Made by a program: the position numbers and the translations under genes. Positions 16,411 through 24,477 of a DNA stretch of 49,479 bases are shown here, one piece after another. This DNA comes from Collinsella sp. (GTDB lineage Bacteria; Actinomycetota; Coriobacteriia; Coriobacteriales; Coriobacteriaceae), in contig DXMF01000043.1 in assembly GCA_019414345.1 (NCBI GenBank), positions 1 through 49,479 on the forward strand, written 5' to 3'. The notes under the pieces were generated by a model that saw only the letters and a program-made list of their open reading frames with translations, ran no database searches and was not told the origin of the DNA. Position 1 is the stretch's first letter. Every line of letters begins with the position of its first letter.

Positions 16411-16438
16411 GAGGCCCTGGCCAAACGGCCAGGGCCTC
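16411..16438. terminator. Terminator hairpin after the LysR gene
   Basis: GAGGCCCTGGCC (16411-16422) pairs perfectly with GGCCAGGGCCTC (16427-16438) around AAAC, 12 bp past the LysR stop. ACTAACTTTTATTCCGTTTT follows, giving a diffuse T-rich tract. Confidence 0.8.
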
Positions 16439-16481
16439 ACTAACTTTTATTCCGTTTTAAATGACGGGCTAATCGCGTACA

Positions 16482-16590
16482 GGAGGGTGCCCCGGGGACG
16501 GGCGGGGTATTTCCTCCGCGCGCAGTTTCGCAGCGCAGCGAGAATGTTTGAGCACGGAGGAATTACCCCGCCGCCCACGGGGCACCCTCC
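16482..16590. repeat. Long imperfect palindrome between the LysR and ABC genes
   Basis: Arms of about 36 bp (16482-16518 and 16555-16590) that match except for a short central patch. They begin GGAGGGTGCCCCG and end at CCTCCG. The 36-nt interior (CGCAGTTTCGCAGCGCAGCG region) can pair further. On the minus strand it lies just past the ABC transporter stop at 16605. No T-run follows on either side, unlike a standard terminator. Confidence 0.7.
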
Positions 16591-16604
16591 GTCAGTAACC
16601 GGTC

Positions 16605-18524
16605 CTACTCCAGCTCAAACGCACCCGTGTACAGCTGGTAGTAATATCCGCGCTTGGCGATCAGCTCGTCGTGGTTGCCGCGCTCGATGATGCGGCCGTG
16701 ATCCAGACAGATGATCGCGTCGGAGTTGCGCACGGTGGAAAGGCGGTGCGCGATGACAAACGTCGTGCGGCCCTCCATGAGCTTATCCATGCCCGCCTGC
16801 ACGATGGCTTCGGTGCGGGTGTCGATGGAGCTCGTGGCCTCGTCCAGAATCATTGCCGGCGGATCGGCGACGGCGGCGCGCGCGATCGAAATCAGCTGGC
16901 GCTGGCCCTGCGACAGCTGGGCGCCGTTGCCGGTGAGCATGGTGTCGTAGCCGTCGGGCAGGCGGGTGATAAAGTCGTCCGCGCCCGCGAGCTTTGCTGC
17001 CGCGATGCACTCCTCGTCGGTGGCATCCAGGTTGCCGTAGCGGATGTTGTCCATCACGGTGCCGGTGAACAGGTTCACGTCCTGCAGCACGACGCCCAGC
17101 GAGCGGCGCAGATCGGCCTTGCGGATCTTATTGACGTTGATGCCGTCGTAGCGAATCTTGCCGTCGGCAATGTCATAGAAGCGGTTGATGAGGTTGGTGA
17201 TGGTCGTCTTGCCGGCACCGGTGGCGCCGACAAACGCGACCTTCTGGCCCGGCTTGGCAAACACGGACACGCCGTGCAGCACCTCGTGGTCGGGCGTGTA
17301 GCCAAAGTCGACGTTGTCCATGACCAGGTCGCCGCGCAGCGGCACGTACTCGATCTCGCCGGTTGCGCGGTGCGGATGTTTCCACGCCCACATGCCGGTG
17401 TGGTGGTCAGCCTCCTCGAGCTGCCAGGTATCGGGGTTGACCTGCGCGTTGACGAGCGTCACATAGCCTTCGTCGGCTTCGGGCTTCTCGTCGATGAGCT
17501 CAAAGATACGGTCGGCGCCGGCGAGGCCCATGACCACGGCGTTGATCTGCTGCGAGATCTGGCCGATCTGTCCGCAGAACTGCTTGGTCATGTTGAGGAA
17601 CGGCACCACGACGGCGATGGACAGCGCCATGCCCGAGATGCTCAGGTTGGGCACGCCCAGTGCCAGGAAAATGCCGCCGGCAAGGGCCACCAGCACGTAG
17701 AGCAGGTTGCCCAGGTTCATAAGGATGGGCATGAGGATGTTGGCATACATGTTGGCCTTCTGGGAGACCTCAAAGAGCTTTTCGTTGCGCTCGTCAAAAT
17801 CGGCCTCGGCGGCAGACTCGTGGCAGAACGCCTTGACGACCTTCTGGCCGTTCATGACCTCCTCGATATGGCCCTCGACCACGCCGAGCTCGGTCTGCTG
17901 CGCAATGAAGAAGCGCGCGGAGTTGGAGCCGAGCAGCTTGGTCATAAAGGTCATAAAGGCGACGCCGGCGATGATGATCAGGCACATCCACACGCTGTAG
18001 TACAGCATGATAAAGAACACCGTGACGATGATGATGATCGTCATGAGCAGGTTGGGCAGCGACTGGCTGATCATCTGACGCAGCGTGTCGATGTCGTTGG
18101 TGTAGTGGCTCATGATATCGCCGCGCTGGTGCGTGTCGAAGTAGCGGATCGGCAGGTCCTGCATGCGGTTGAACATCATCTCGCGCAGCTTCTCGAGCGA
18201 GCCCTGCGTGACGATAGCCATGGCGCGGTTCCAGAAGAGCGAGGACAGGACGCCGACGCCGTAGATGCAGGCGAGGGTGGTCACGAGCTGCAGAATCTTG
18301 GGCTGTGCGGCTTCCCAATCGCCCGACTGCCACGATTCGCTAATAATCTGCAGGGCGCTCTGCAGGAAGGTCGCGCCGATGGAGTTGATGATGGCGCAGA
18401 GCACCACGCCGGCGACGACGAGGGGCAAAAGCACGGGATAGAAGCCAAAGAGCGTCTTGATGAGGCGCGACATGGTGCCGCCCTTGCGGTTGAGCGCGCG
18501 CTCGGCGGTCGTTGCCTTACTCAT
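16605..18524 (-). CDS. ABC exporter half-transporter B (fused permease-ATPase)
   Basis: 639 aa: six membrane segments (about 30-310), then a nucleotide-binding domain. Walker A is GATGAGKT (433-440), the signature is LSQGQ (537-541) instead of the usual LSGGQ, and Walker B with catalytic Glu is MILDEATSSID (558-568). A linker of about 45 residues (350-395) is longer than usual. The ATG overlaps the upstream ABC gene by 8 nt, so the two are translationally coupled and probably form one heterodimeric exporter. With a MarR gene leading the operon, export of a drug, toxin or metabolite is the likely job; the substrate is unknown. Confidence 0.92.
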   Translation of the reverse strand: MSKATTAERALNRKGGTMSRLIKTLFGFYPVLLPLVVAGVVLCAIINSIGATFLQSALQIISESWQSGDWEAAQPKILQLVTTLACIYGVGVLSSLFWNRAMAIVTQGSLEKLREMMFNRMQDLPIRYFDTHQRGDIMSHYTNDIDTLRQMISQSLPNLLMTIIIIVTVFFIMLYYSVWMCLIIIAGVAFMTFMTKLLGSNSARFFIAQQTELGVVEGHIEEVMNGQKVVKAFCHESAAEADFDERNEKLFEVSQKANMYANILMPILMNLGNLLYVLVALAGGIFLALGVPNLSISGMALSIAVVVPFLNMTKQFCGQIGQISQQINAVVMGLAGADRIFELIDEKPEADEGYVTLVNAQVNPDTWQLEEADHHTGMWAWKHPHRATGEIEYVPLRGDLVMDNVDFGYTPDHEVLHGVSVFAKPGQKVAFVGATGAGKTTITNLINRFYDIADGKIRYDGINVNKIRKADLRRSLGVVLQDVNLFTGTVMDNIRYGNLDATDEECIAAAKLAGADDFITRLPDGYDTMLTGNGAQLSQGQRQLISIARAAVADPPAMILDEATSSIDTRTEAIVQAGMDKLMEGRTTFVIAHRLSTVRNSDAIICLDHGRIIERGNHDELIAKRGYYYQLYTGAFELE

Positions 18525-20361
18525 GGGCCTCGCCTCCTTCCTGGGTCTGAGCTTGCGTTGCGGTCATGTCGGTGTTGTCTGCCGTCGTGTTCGCGTCGCC
18601 AGAGACGTCGTCGGCGTCTTGCGTACCTTCGGCAGACATCTTGTTTTGCGAGGTAAAGGTCTCGCGGTAGATCTCGCTCGTCTTAAGCAGCTCGTCATGG
18701 TTGCCGATCTGCGCGATACGGCCGCCCTCCATGACGATGATGCGGTCTGCGTCCTGCACGGAGCTGATGCGCTGGGCGATGATGAGCTTGGTCGTGTTGG
18801 GCAGATAGCTTGCCAGGCCTGCGCGAATCTTGGCGTCGGTCTTGGTGTCGACGGCGCTGGTGGAGTCGTCCAGGATCAAGATCTTGGGGCGGCGCAGCAG
18901 GGCACGCGCAATGCACAGGCGCTGCTTCTGACCGCCCGAAACATTAGAGCCGCCCTGCTCAATCCAGGTGTCGTAGCCCTTGGGGAAGCCGTCGACAAAC
19001 TCATCGGCGCAGGCCAGATGTGCCGCCTCGCGGACTTCCTCGTCGGTGGCGTTCGGGTCGCCCCAACGCAGATTCTCGGCGATGGTGCCGCTAAACAGCA
19101 CGTTTTTCTGCAGCACCATGGCGACCTGGTGGCGCAGCGCGTCCAGGTCGTAGTCGCGCACGTCCACGCCGCCCACGCGCACAGTGCCTTCGGTGGTGTC
19201 GTACAGGCGGGCGATGAGGTTAACGAGCGTGGACTTGGCCGAGCCGGTGCCGCCGATGATGCCGATGGTCTCGCCGCTCGTAATGTGCAGGTCGATATCG
19301 TCGAGCGCCTGGCGTTTCGCATGCGCGGAATACTTAAAGCTCACGTGGTCAAAGTCGATGGAACCGTCGGCAACCTCGAGCACGGGCTCGGCGGGATTGG
19401 CGATCGTGGGCTCGGCGGCCAGCACCTCGGCAATGCGGTGTGCCGATTCGTCGGCCATGGTCACCATGACAAAGATCATCGACAGCTGCATCAGGCTCAT
19501 GAGAATCTGGAAACCATAGGTAAAGGTCGAGGAGAGCTGGCCCACGTCGAACAGCGTGCCCTGGCTCGTGATGATGAGCTTGGAGCCCAGGTAGATGATG
19601 ACGACAAACGCGCCGTTGACGCAGATGTTCATCATGGGGTTGTTAAAGGCGAGCAGCTTCTCGGCGCGGGTGAAGTCCATCTGGACGTCGCGCGCGGCGG
19701 TCGCGAACTTCTCCTTCTCAAAGTCTTCGCGCACATAGCTCTTGACCACGCGCATGCCGGTGACGTTTTCCTCGACGGACTCGTTAAGGGCATCGTACTT
19801 GTGGAACACGCGCGAGAAGATGGGGCGCACCTTAAAGATGATAAAGAACAGTCCAAAGCCCAGCAGCGGAATGATGACCAGGTAGACCATGGCGACGCTG
19901 CCGCCCATGATAAACGCCATGGTAAAGGCGAAGATCAATACCAGCGGCGCGCGCACGGCGATGCGGATGATCATCATAAAGGCCTGCTGCACGTTGTTGA
20001 TGTCGGTGGTCAGGCGCGTGACGAGCGAGGAGCTCGAGAACTCATCGATGTTGGCAAAGCTGAACGTCTGGATTTTGTAGAACAGGTCGTGACGCAGATT
20101 CTTGGCGAAGCCGCAACTCGCATGGCTGCAGGTGATGCCGGCCGCGGCGCCAAAAGCAAGCGACGTAAGCGCGATGAGCACCAAAAAACCCGCGGTGGGA
20201 AGCATCTCGGCTACGGTGGCACCGTCTTTGATGGCGTCGATTAGGTTGGCGGTGATAAATGGAATCAGCATCTCGCAGAGCACCTCGCCAAGCACGAGCA
20301 ATGGCGTGGCAACAGTGACTTTCATATAGTCGCGGATGCTGCCCATGAGGGTTTTAATCAT
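18517..20361 (-). CDS. ABC exporter half-transporter A (degenerate ATP site)
   Basis: 614 aa: six membrane segments (about 15-305) and a C-terminal ATPase. Walker A reads GGTGSAKST (371-379) with Ala for the usual Gly before Lys; the signature VSGGQ is at 474-478; Walker B is ILILDDSTSAVD (494-505), with Asp where the catalytic Glu should be. Partner B keeps the Glu. One intact and one degenerate site is the hallmark of heterodimeric ABC exporters (TM287/288, BmrCD type). The ATG overlaps the MarR stop by 8 nt. The C-terminal 45 residues are Thr/Asp/Glu/Gln-rich and probably disordered. Confidence 0.92.
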   Translation of the reverse strand: MIKTLMGSIRDYMKVTVATPLLVLGEVLCEMLIPFITANLIDAIKDGATVAEMLPTAGFLVLIALTSLAFGAAAGITCSHASCGFAKNLRHDLFYKIQTFSFANIDEFSSSSLVTRLTTDINNVQQAFMMIIRIAVRAPLVLIFAFTMAFIMGGSVAMVYLVIIPLLGFGLFFIIFKVRPIFSRVFHKYDALNESVEENVTGMRVVKSYVREDFEKEKFATAARDVQMDFTRAEKLLAFNNPMMNICVNGAFVVIIYLGSKLIITSQGTLFDVGQLSSTFTYGFQILMSLMQLSMIFVMVTMADESAHRIAEVLAAEPTIANPAEPVLEVADGSIDFDHVSFKYSAHAKRQALDDIDLHITSGETIGIIGGTGSAKSTLVNLIARLYDTTEGTVRVGGVDVRDYDLDALRHQVAMVLQKNVLFSGTIAENLRWGDPNATDEEVREAAHLACADEFVDGFPKGYDTWIEQGGSNVSGGQKQRLCIARALLRRPKILILDDSTSAVDTKTDAKIRAGLASYLPNTTKLIIAQRISSVQDADRIIVMEGGRIAQIGNHDELLKTSEIYRETFTSQNKMSAEGTQDADDVSGDANTTADNTDMTATQAQTQEGGEAHE

Positions 20362-20857
20362 CCAGTTCCTCCCAGGTTACACGGATTTTCTCGAGCATTT
20401 CGGCGAGCTGCTCGCGCTCGTCGTGGGTGAGGGCACTAAAGGCTTGCTCTCTAAAGCGAATGCGGGCCGCCTGGTCGATGCGGGCGTTTTCCCGGCCGGT
20501 TTCGGTCAGGCGAATGGTGAGCTGCCGTCGATCCTTGGGGTTACGGCTGCGCTCGATGAGGCCGTTGAGCTCGAGCTTGGACAGGATCTCGGAAAGCGAC
20601 CCCGGCTTGAGGTCAAAGTGCATGCCGAGTTCCTGCTGCGACATCTCGCCGCCGGGTTGCTTGGCCAGCAGGCAGATGATGGGCGCCTTGCCGGACACGC
20701 CTCCGCCATGAAAATGCATGTAATGGCCGCAAAAGCCCAGGCCGCTCAGGATGCGCTTGGCGAGTTTGTCTTCGGCGCTGACCGCTTCGGGTATGTCTAC
20801 CGGTTGCGACGGGTCACCGCCGGGCTCATGCGGAAGGACGAGTGGTTCAACACACAT
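20354..20857 (-). CDS. MarR-family transcriptional regulator
   Basis: 167 aa. The winged helix is clear (GEMSQQELGMHFDLKPGSLS, EILSKLELNGLIERSRNPKD and the RRQLTIRLTETG wing). It is first in a three-gene operon whose ORFs overlap by 8 nt at each junction, so it is expected to repress its own operon until a ligand binds. AAAGGAG lies about 12 nt before the ATG, a little far. The N-terminal 30 residues are Pro-rich and less conserved, so the true start could be later. Confidence 0.9.
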   Translation of the reverse strand: MCVEPLVLPHEPGGDPSQPVDIPEAVSAEDKLAKRILSGLGFCGHYMHFHGGGVSGKAPIICLLAKQPGGEMSQQELGMHFDLKPGSLSEILSKLELNGLIERSRNPKDRRQLTIRLTETGRENARIDQAARIRFREQAFSALTHDEREQLAEMLEKIRVTWEELDD

Positions 20858-20882
20858 ATCTAAGCTTCGCTCCTTTCTTTAG

Positions 20883-20920
20883 TTAGGTAGTTGAATTGTT
20901 TTGTGCCTAACCAATTTAGG
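20883..20920. promoter_or_regulatory. Candidate MarR operator repeats
   Basis: TTAGG at 20883-20887 and CCTAA-CCAAT-TTAGG at 20906-20920, three alternating half-sites within 38 bp, 26-63 bp upstream of the MarR ATG. The second pair is a 15-bp inverted repeat. Function is inferred from symmetry and place. Confidence 0.45.
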
Positions 20921-20967
20921 AGCACGGTAAATAAATGTCAAGGTACCAAACTTATTATGTTCGAGCG

Positions 20968-21050
20968 GCACTTAGGGACGTTCCTTATGTGCCGGCATTT
21001 GGGGACACTCCTTGTGTCGACTAGTCATTTAAGAACGTCCCCAACGACTA
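20968..21050. repeat. Cluster of GGGACGTTC hairpin elements
   Basis: Three consecutive short elements: GGCAC...GTGCC (20968-20992) enclosing TTAGGGACGTTCCTTAT; GGGGACACTCCTTGTGTCG (21001-21019); and a 29-bp unit with ends TAGTCATT/ACGACTA (21022-21050) around TAAGAACGTCCCC. The last recurs inverted at 33940-33968. The remaining part of this 326-bp gap (20858-21183) holds the MarR leader and the kinase leader. Confidence 0.65.
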
Positions 21051-21183
21051 ACTTCCTCCTTCCCGTAACCTTTCCGCAACAATTCGTCCTCTGCGGTGCC
21101 AGCGCCCGTTCACAACGTCCCCTGCGCTACACTTAGTCGCACTGTGGCGCTGCCGCGCCGCGCCCGAAACAAGGGAGACCCTC

Positions 21184-22008
21184 ATGAAGAATACTCAGCT
21201 GCTGCTGATTAACGATATGTGCGGCTACGGCAAGGTCGCGCTTTCCGCCATGCTGCCGGTGCTGTCGCACATGGGTTACCGTATCCACAATCTGCCGACG
21301 GCACTTGTGTCCGACACGCTCAACTACCCCAAGTTCTACATCCACGACACCACGGAGTACGTGCGTCAGAGTCTTGCCATCTGGGAGGAGCTCGGCTTTG
21401 AGTTCGACGCCATCTCGACCGGCTTTATCGTGACCGAGGAAGAGACGCGCATCATCTCGGACTTTTGCCACCGCCGCGCGCAAAAGGGCACCAAGGTGTT
21501 CGTCGATCCCATCATGGGCGACAACGGTAAGCTCTATGCCGGTGTGCCCGAGTCCACGATTGGCCTTATGCGGCACCTGCTGGAGTGCGCAGACTACGCG
21601 GTGCCCAACTACACCGAGGCCTGTCTGCTCACCGATGCGCCTATTGCAGAGCAGATCACGCCCGATGAGGCCCGCGCCCTTGTGGACGCCGTGCGCGAGC
21701 TGGGTGCCAAGTCGGTAGTCATTACGAGTGCCGTGGTCAATGGCACGAACGCGGTTATCGGTTACGACCATGTGGCGGGGGAGTACTTCACGATTCCATT
21801 TGAGCTCATTCCGGTCTATTTCCCGGGCACGGGCGACACGTTTTCGGCGGTGCTCGTCGGCCGCGTTATGGCAGGTTGGAGTCTGCAGCGCGCGACGTCC
21901 GATGCCATGCGTGTGGTGGCTGAGCTTATCGAGCGCAATGCCGACCAAGAGGACAAGTCGGCCGGCCTGCCCATCGAGGCCTGCCTGGATGTGATTGACC
22001 ATGAGTAA
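21184..22008 (+). CDS. pdxY: Pyridoxamine/pyridoxal kinase (PdxY-like)
   Basis: 274 aa, with AAGGGAGACCCTC before the ATG. Ribokinase-like fold: NDMCGYGKVALSAMLPVLSH near the N terminus, VDPIMGDNGKLY, and the catalytic anion-hole motif PGTGDTFSAVL (Asp at 218). It phosphorylates vitamin B6 vitamers for pyridoxal-phosphate salvage. A closely related alternative is a hydroxymethylpyrimidine kinase, but the length and the YFPGTGDTF motif favour B6. The stop overlaps the next ATG by 8 nt (ATGAGTAA), so the two proteins are coupled. Confidence 0.85.
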   Translation: MKNTQLLLINDMCGYGKVALSAMLPVLSHMGYRIHNLPTALVSDTLNYPKFYIHDTTEYVRQSLAIWEELGFEFDAISTGFIVTEEETRIISDFCHRRAQKGTKVFVDPIMGDNGKLYAGVPESTIGLMRHLLECADYAVPNYTEACLLTDAPIAEQITPDEARALVDAVRELGAKSVVITSAVVNGTNAVIGYDHVAGEYFTIPFELIPVYFPGTGDTFSAVLVGRVMAGWSLQRATSDAMRVVAELIERNADQEDKSAGLPIEACLDVIDHE

Positions 22009-22330
22009 TGCTGGCGAGGGCGGCATCAAGCCTGCGGGCGAGAACAAGCCGCTCGGCGCTCCGCGTGGCAAGCGGCCGCGTATCCGCGTGAGCTGCGTGG
22101 GCCAGTTGGGTGCGTGCCGCTGCCACCATGGTCACAAGCCGGGCGACGTTTTTGACTTCGACCGAGACCGCGGCAAGATGTGTGCCATGGCCTGCCATGT
22201 GGGCTTTCCCTATATCGATATCCTGCGCTATGGCGGAACCGTGCCTGGCAACGAGCCCGGTACGGCAAAGTTCTGCTGCCCCGAGGTCGATACGCTGAAC
22301 GTCTGGCTTGCCGAGATCGTCGACGAGTAG
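22001..22330 (+). CDS. TIGR04076 family protein
   Basis: 109 aa from the ATG at 22001, inside the end of the kinase gene. After a Gly/Lys-rich N terminus it reads RIRVSCVGQLGACRCHHGHK, GDVFDFDRDRGKMCAMACHV, GFPYIDILRYGG and ends with a CCPEVDT stretch. This Cys pattern and the hydrophobic order match the small uncharacterised TIGR04076 family. The Cys/His residues could bind a metal or cluster, which is inference. Function unknown; coupling to a B6 kinase is the only clue. It carries a GACAAAGGG palindrome 8 bp after its stop. Confidence 0.75.
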   Translation: MSNAGEGGIKPAGENKPLGAPRGKRPRIRVSCVGQLGACRCHHGHKPGDVFDFDRDRGKMCAMACHVGFPYIDILRYGGTVPGNEPGTAKFCCPEVDTLNVWLAEIVDE

Positions 22331-22338
22331 TCGAGCGC

Positions 22339-22371
22339 AATGTGACAAAGGGACAGTCCCTTTGTCACATT
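22339..22371. repeat. GACAAAGGG palindrome, copy 2
   Basis: AATGTGACAAAGGGAC (22339-22354), a central A, and the exact complement (22356-22371): a perfect 33-bp palindrome starting 8 bp after the TIGR04076 stop. Confidence 0.9.
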
Positions 22372-22415
22372 CGCCGGGGCTGCCCCTTCTTTTTGCTTAT
22401 AATCCTAAATCTCTG

Positions 22416-22489
22416 CATTTCATCCGATTTTAGGTTCTAAAAATCCTACATTTCATCGATAATTAAGCGCATAAAACTTTGCATTTCAT
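22416..22489 (+). repeat. Three CATTTCAT repeats at exact 33-bp spacing
   Basis: CATTTCAT at 22416-22423, 22449-22456 and 22482-22489. Each is preceded by an A-rich CTAAA/TAAAA tract about 5-10 nt upstream and followed by a Y-GAT. A TATAAT lies at 22398-22403 and CCTAAA/TTTAGG flank the first unit. The block is 25 nt from the start of the DUF4143 ATPase gene. Confidence 0.6.
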
Positions 22490-22513
22490 TTGATGACACT
22501 GAGGGGAGAGCCT

Positions 22514-23875
22514 ATGCTGCGCAGGAAAATAGCGGCAGAGCTGGAGCGTTGGCTGAAGTCTGCCGAGCAAAAGGCCTTATTCATCACGGGTTCTCGCCAG
22601 ATCGGCAAAAGCTATTCGATTCGCGCATTTGGCAAAGCCAGCCATGCAACCTACATCGAGCTCAATCTCATGGAAAATCGCCAGGCAAAAGATGCTCTTC
22701 TCGAGGCGCGGAATGCCGATGATTTCATCAGCAGGGTGACGCTTCTTTCGGGAAAGTCGATTGCACCAGGCAAAACGCTCGTGTTTATCGATGAGGTCCA
22801 AGAGGCCCCCGACATCATGACGATGGCAAAGTTCCTTGTAGAGGACGGGAGGTGCCGCTGGGCGTTTTCGGGGTCAATGCTCGGGACCCAGTTCAAGGGC
22901 GTCAGGTCCTATCCCGTGGGGTATGTCCACGAGCTTAGGATGTTCCCGCTCGATTTTGAGGAGTTTTGCTGGGCAACCGGGGTGAGCGAGGGGGCTCGCC
23001 AAACGATACGTGACGCGTGTATCAGCGAGAGGCCCATTCCTGATTACATTCATGACGCGATGATGGCAAACTTCAGGACCTATACCGTTGTCGGCGGAAT
23101 GCCGGAGGTCGTGCAGCGTTTCCTTGACACGCAGGGCGACCTTGCCTCTGTTCGTCAGCTGCAGTCAGAGCTCAACGAACAGTACCGGCGGGATATCTCC
23201 AAGTATGCAAGCGGGCGAGCCCTTCAGGTGCAGAGCATCTACGATCAGCTCCCTATTATGCTCGAGGGCGAAAACAAGCGCTTCGTGCTCAATTCCATTG
23301 ACCCTAAGGCGCACTACGAGAAGTATCAGCGAGATTTTGTATGGCTTGTCGATGCCGGCGTTGCTCTCAAAGCCGATATCGTAACCGAGCCAAAATCGCC
23401 TCTGCTCAAGACGGCACGGCCATCGCAGTTCAAGTTATATCAATCGGATACGGGCATGTTGATGGCGCGCTACCCCGTTGGAGTCGCCCAAGCGGCGTAT
23501 CTTGATAGCAAGGAGTCCAATCTGGGCGGCATTTACGAAAACGTGGTGGCCCAGCAGCTGGCTGCCCAAAATCGCCAGCTTTACTACTATCAGACAAAAA
23601 AGCGCGGTGAAGTGGACTTTGTGGTCGATGGACCGGATGGGACGGCTGTTCCGATCGAGGTTAAATCGGGCTCCTATTACCACGCGCACGCTGCGCTCGG
23701 TCATGTGCTTGATACGGCTGAATATGGCGTAAGGCTCGGGATTGTTTTCTCGAGAGGCAACGTTGAGCGCAACGGAGCGGTTCTCTATTTGCCGCTATAT
23801 GCGACCTGGGCCCTTTCGGATGTTTTGGGCGACTCCTGTGCCAAGGGGATTAAGCTGGAGGTCAAGCCGGTCTAG
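22514..23875 (+). CDS. DUF4143 AAA-type ATPase
   Basis: 453 aa from the ATG at 22514, which follows GAGGGGAG; starts at 22490/22493 lie upstream of that site. Walker A is GSRQIGKS (26-33), Walker B TLVFIDEVQEAP (88-99). The middle and C-terminal DUF4143 region ends with KRGEVDFVVDG and PIEVKSG, an E/D...ExK arrangement like PD-(D/E)xK nuclease folds. Such ATPases are widespread in gut bacteria, often in variable regions; their role is not established. The gene is monocistronic, flanked by two GACAAAGGG palindromes and preceded by the 33-bp repeats, so it could be a transferred single-gene unit. Confidence 0.88.
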   Translation: MLRRKIAAELERWLKSAEQKALFITGSRQIGKSYSIRAFGKASHATYIELNLMENRQAKDALLEARNADDFISRVTLLSGKSIAPGKTLVFIDEVQEAPDIMTMAKFLVEDGRCRWAFSGSMLGTQFKGVRSYPVGYVHELRMFPLDFEEFCWATGVSEGARQTIRDACISERPIPDYIHDAMMANFRTYTVVGGMPEVVQRFLDTQGDLASVRQLQSELNEQYRRDISKYASGRALQVQSIYDQLPIMLEGENKRFVLNSIDPKAHYEKYQRDFVWLVDAGVALKADIVTEPKSPLLKTARPSQFKLYQSDTGMLMARYPVGVAQAAYLDSKESNLGGIYENVVAQQLAAQNRQLYYYQTKKRGEVDFVVDGPDGTAVPIEVKSGSYYHAHAALGHVLDTAEYGVRLGIVFSRGNVERNGAVLYLPLYATWALSDVLGDSCAKGIKLEVKPV

Positions 23876-23882
23876 GGCCAGT

Positions 23883-23923
23883 CCCGGATGTGACAAAGGG
23901 GCAGTCCCTTTGTCACATCCGGG
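23883..23923. repeat. GACAAAGGG palindrome, copy 3
   Basis: CCCGGATGTGACAAAGGG (23883-23900), GCAGT, and the exact complement (23906-23923). It starts 8 bp after the DUF4143 ATPase stop and lies between convergent genes. The arms run 3-4 bp past the family core and still pair. Confidence 0.9.
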
Positions 23924-23985
23924 AGCGTGGATTTTCTCCCACCGAGATAACGAGCGTGGCCCGTGTGCCCGCGCCGCCCGAGCGC

Positions 23986-24432
23986 CTACAGTTGCTCGAG
24001 CATAGCGGTGCAACCGGCGAGCACATCGCGGTAGGTGGCATCGAAATTGCCGGTGTACCAGGGGTCGGCCACGTCGCCGGGGCGATCGGTCCAATCGAGC
24101 AGGCGCGAGATCTTGCCATCGGGGTCCTTCCCAAAAATTCGGTACAGGCCGCGGGCGTTCTCGTCGTCCATATAGACAATGTGGTCCCAGTCGCCATACT
24201 CCGCGCGACGCACCTGACGTGCACGATGTGCGACGACGGGAATCCCGACCTCGCGCAGCTTGGCAACGGTACCGTGGTGTGGCGGGTTGCCGATCTCCTC
24301 GGTCGAGGTCGCAGCGGAGTCAATGACAAACTCGCCCATGCGCCCAGCGCGGTGCACCAGCTCGGTAAACACCGACTCAGCCATCGTCGAGCGGCAGATG
24401 TTTCCATAGCAGATGAACAGTACACGTTGCAT
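23986..24432 (-). CDS. Low-molecular-weight protein tyrosine phosphatase
   Basis: 148 aa from the ATG at 24432, after GAAAGGAAACCG. The P-loop CYGNICRS (C8 to R14) starts right after the first beta strand, and the general acid is D123 in VADPWYTG, both diagnostic. Length is normal. It dephosphorylates tyrosine on proteins, often partners of a bacterial tyrosine kinase in polysaccharide synthesis, though no such kinase is nearby. It follows the MFS gene by 45 bp and is probably cotranscribed with it. Confidence 0.92.
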   Translation of the reverse strand: MQRVLFICYGNICRSTMAESVFTELVHRAGRMGEFVIDSAATSTEEIGNPPHHGTVAKLREVGIPVVAHRARQVRRAEYGDWDHIVYMDDENARGLYRIFGKDPDGKISRLLDWTDRPGDVADPWYTGNFDATYRDVLAGCTAMLEQL

Positions 24433-24477
24433 ATGCGGTTTCCTTTCGATCGCCATCATCGAGCTCGAGTATCGCAT

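Noticed and set aside
22001..22371. TIGR04076 gene as the source of a selenocysteine-type read-through
   Set aside because: Stop TAG is followed by a GACAAAGGG palindrome that is shared with unrelated genes, so it is a repeat rather than a recoding element.
22416..22489. 33-bp-spaced repeats as a CRISPR array
   Set aside because: The repeated unit is only 8 bp with degenerate flanks, no leader or cas genes are nearby, and CRISPR repeats are longer.
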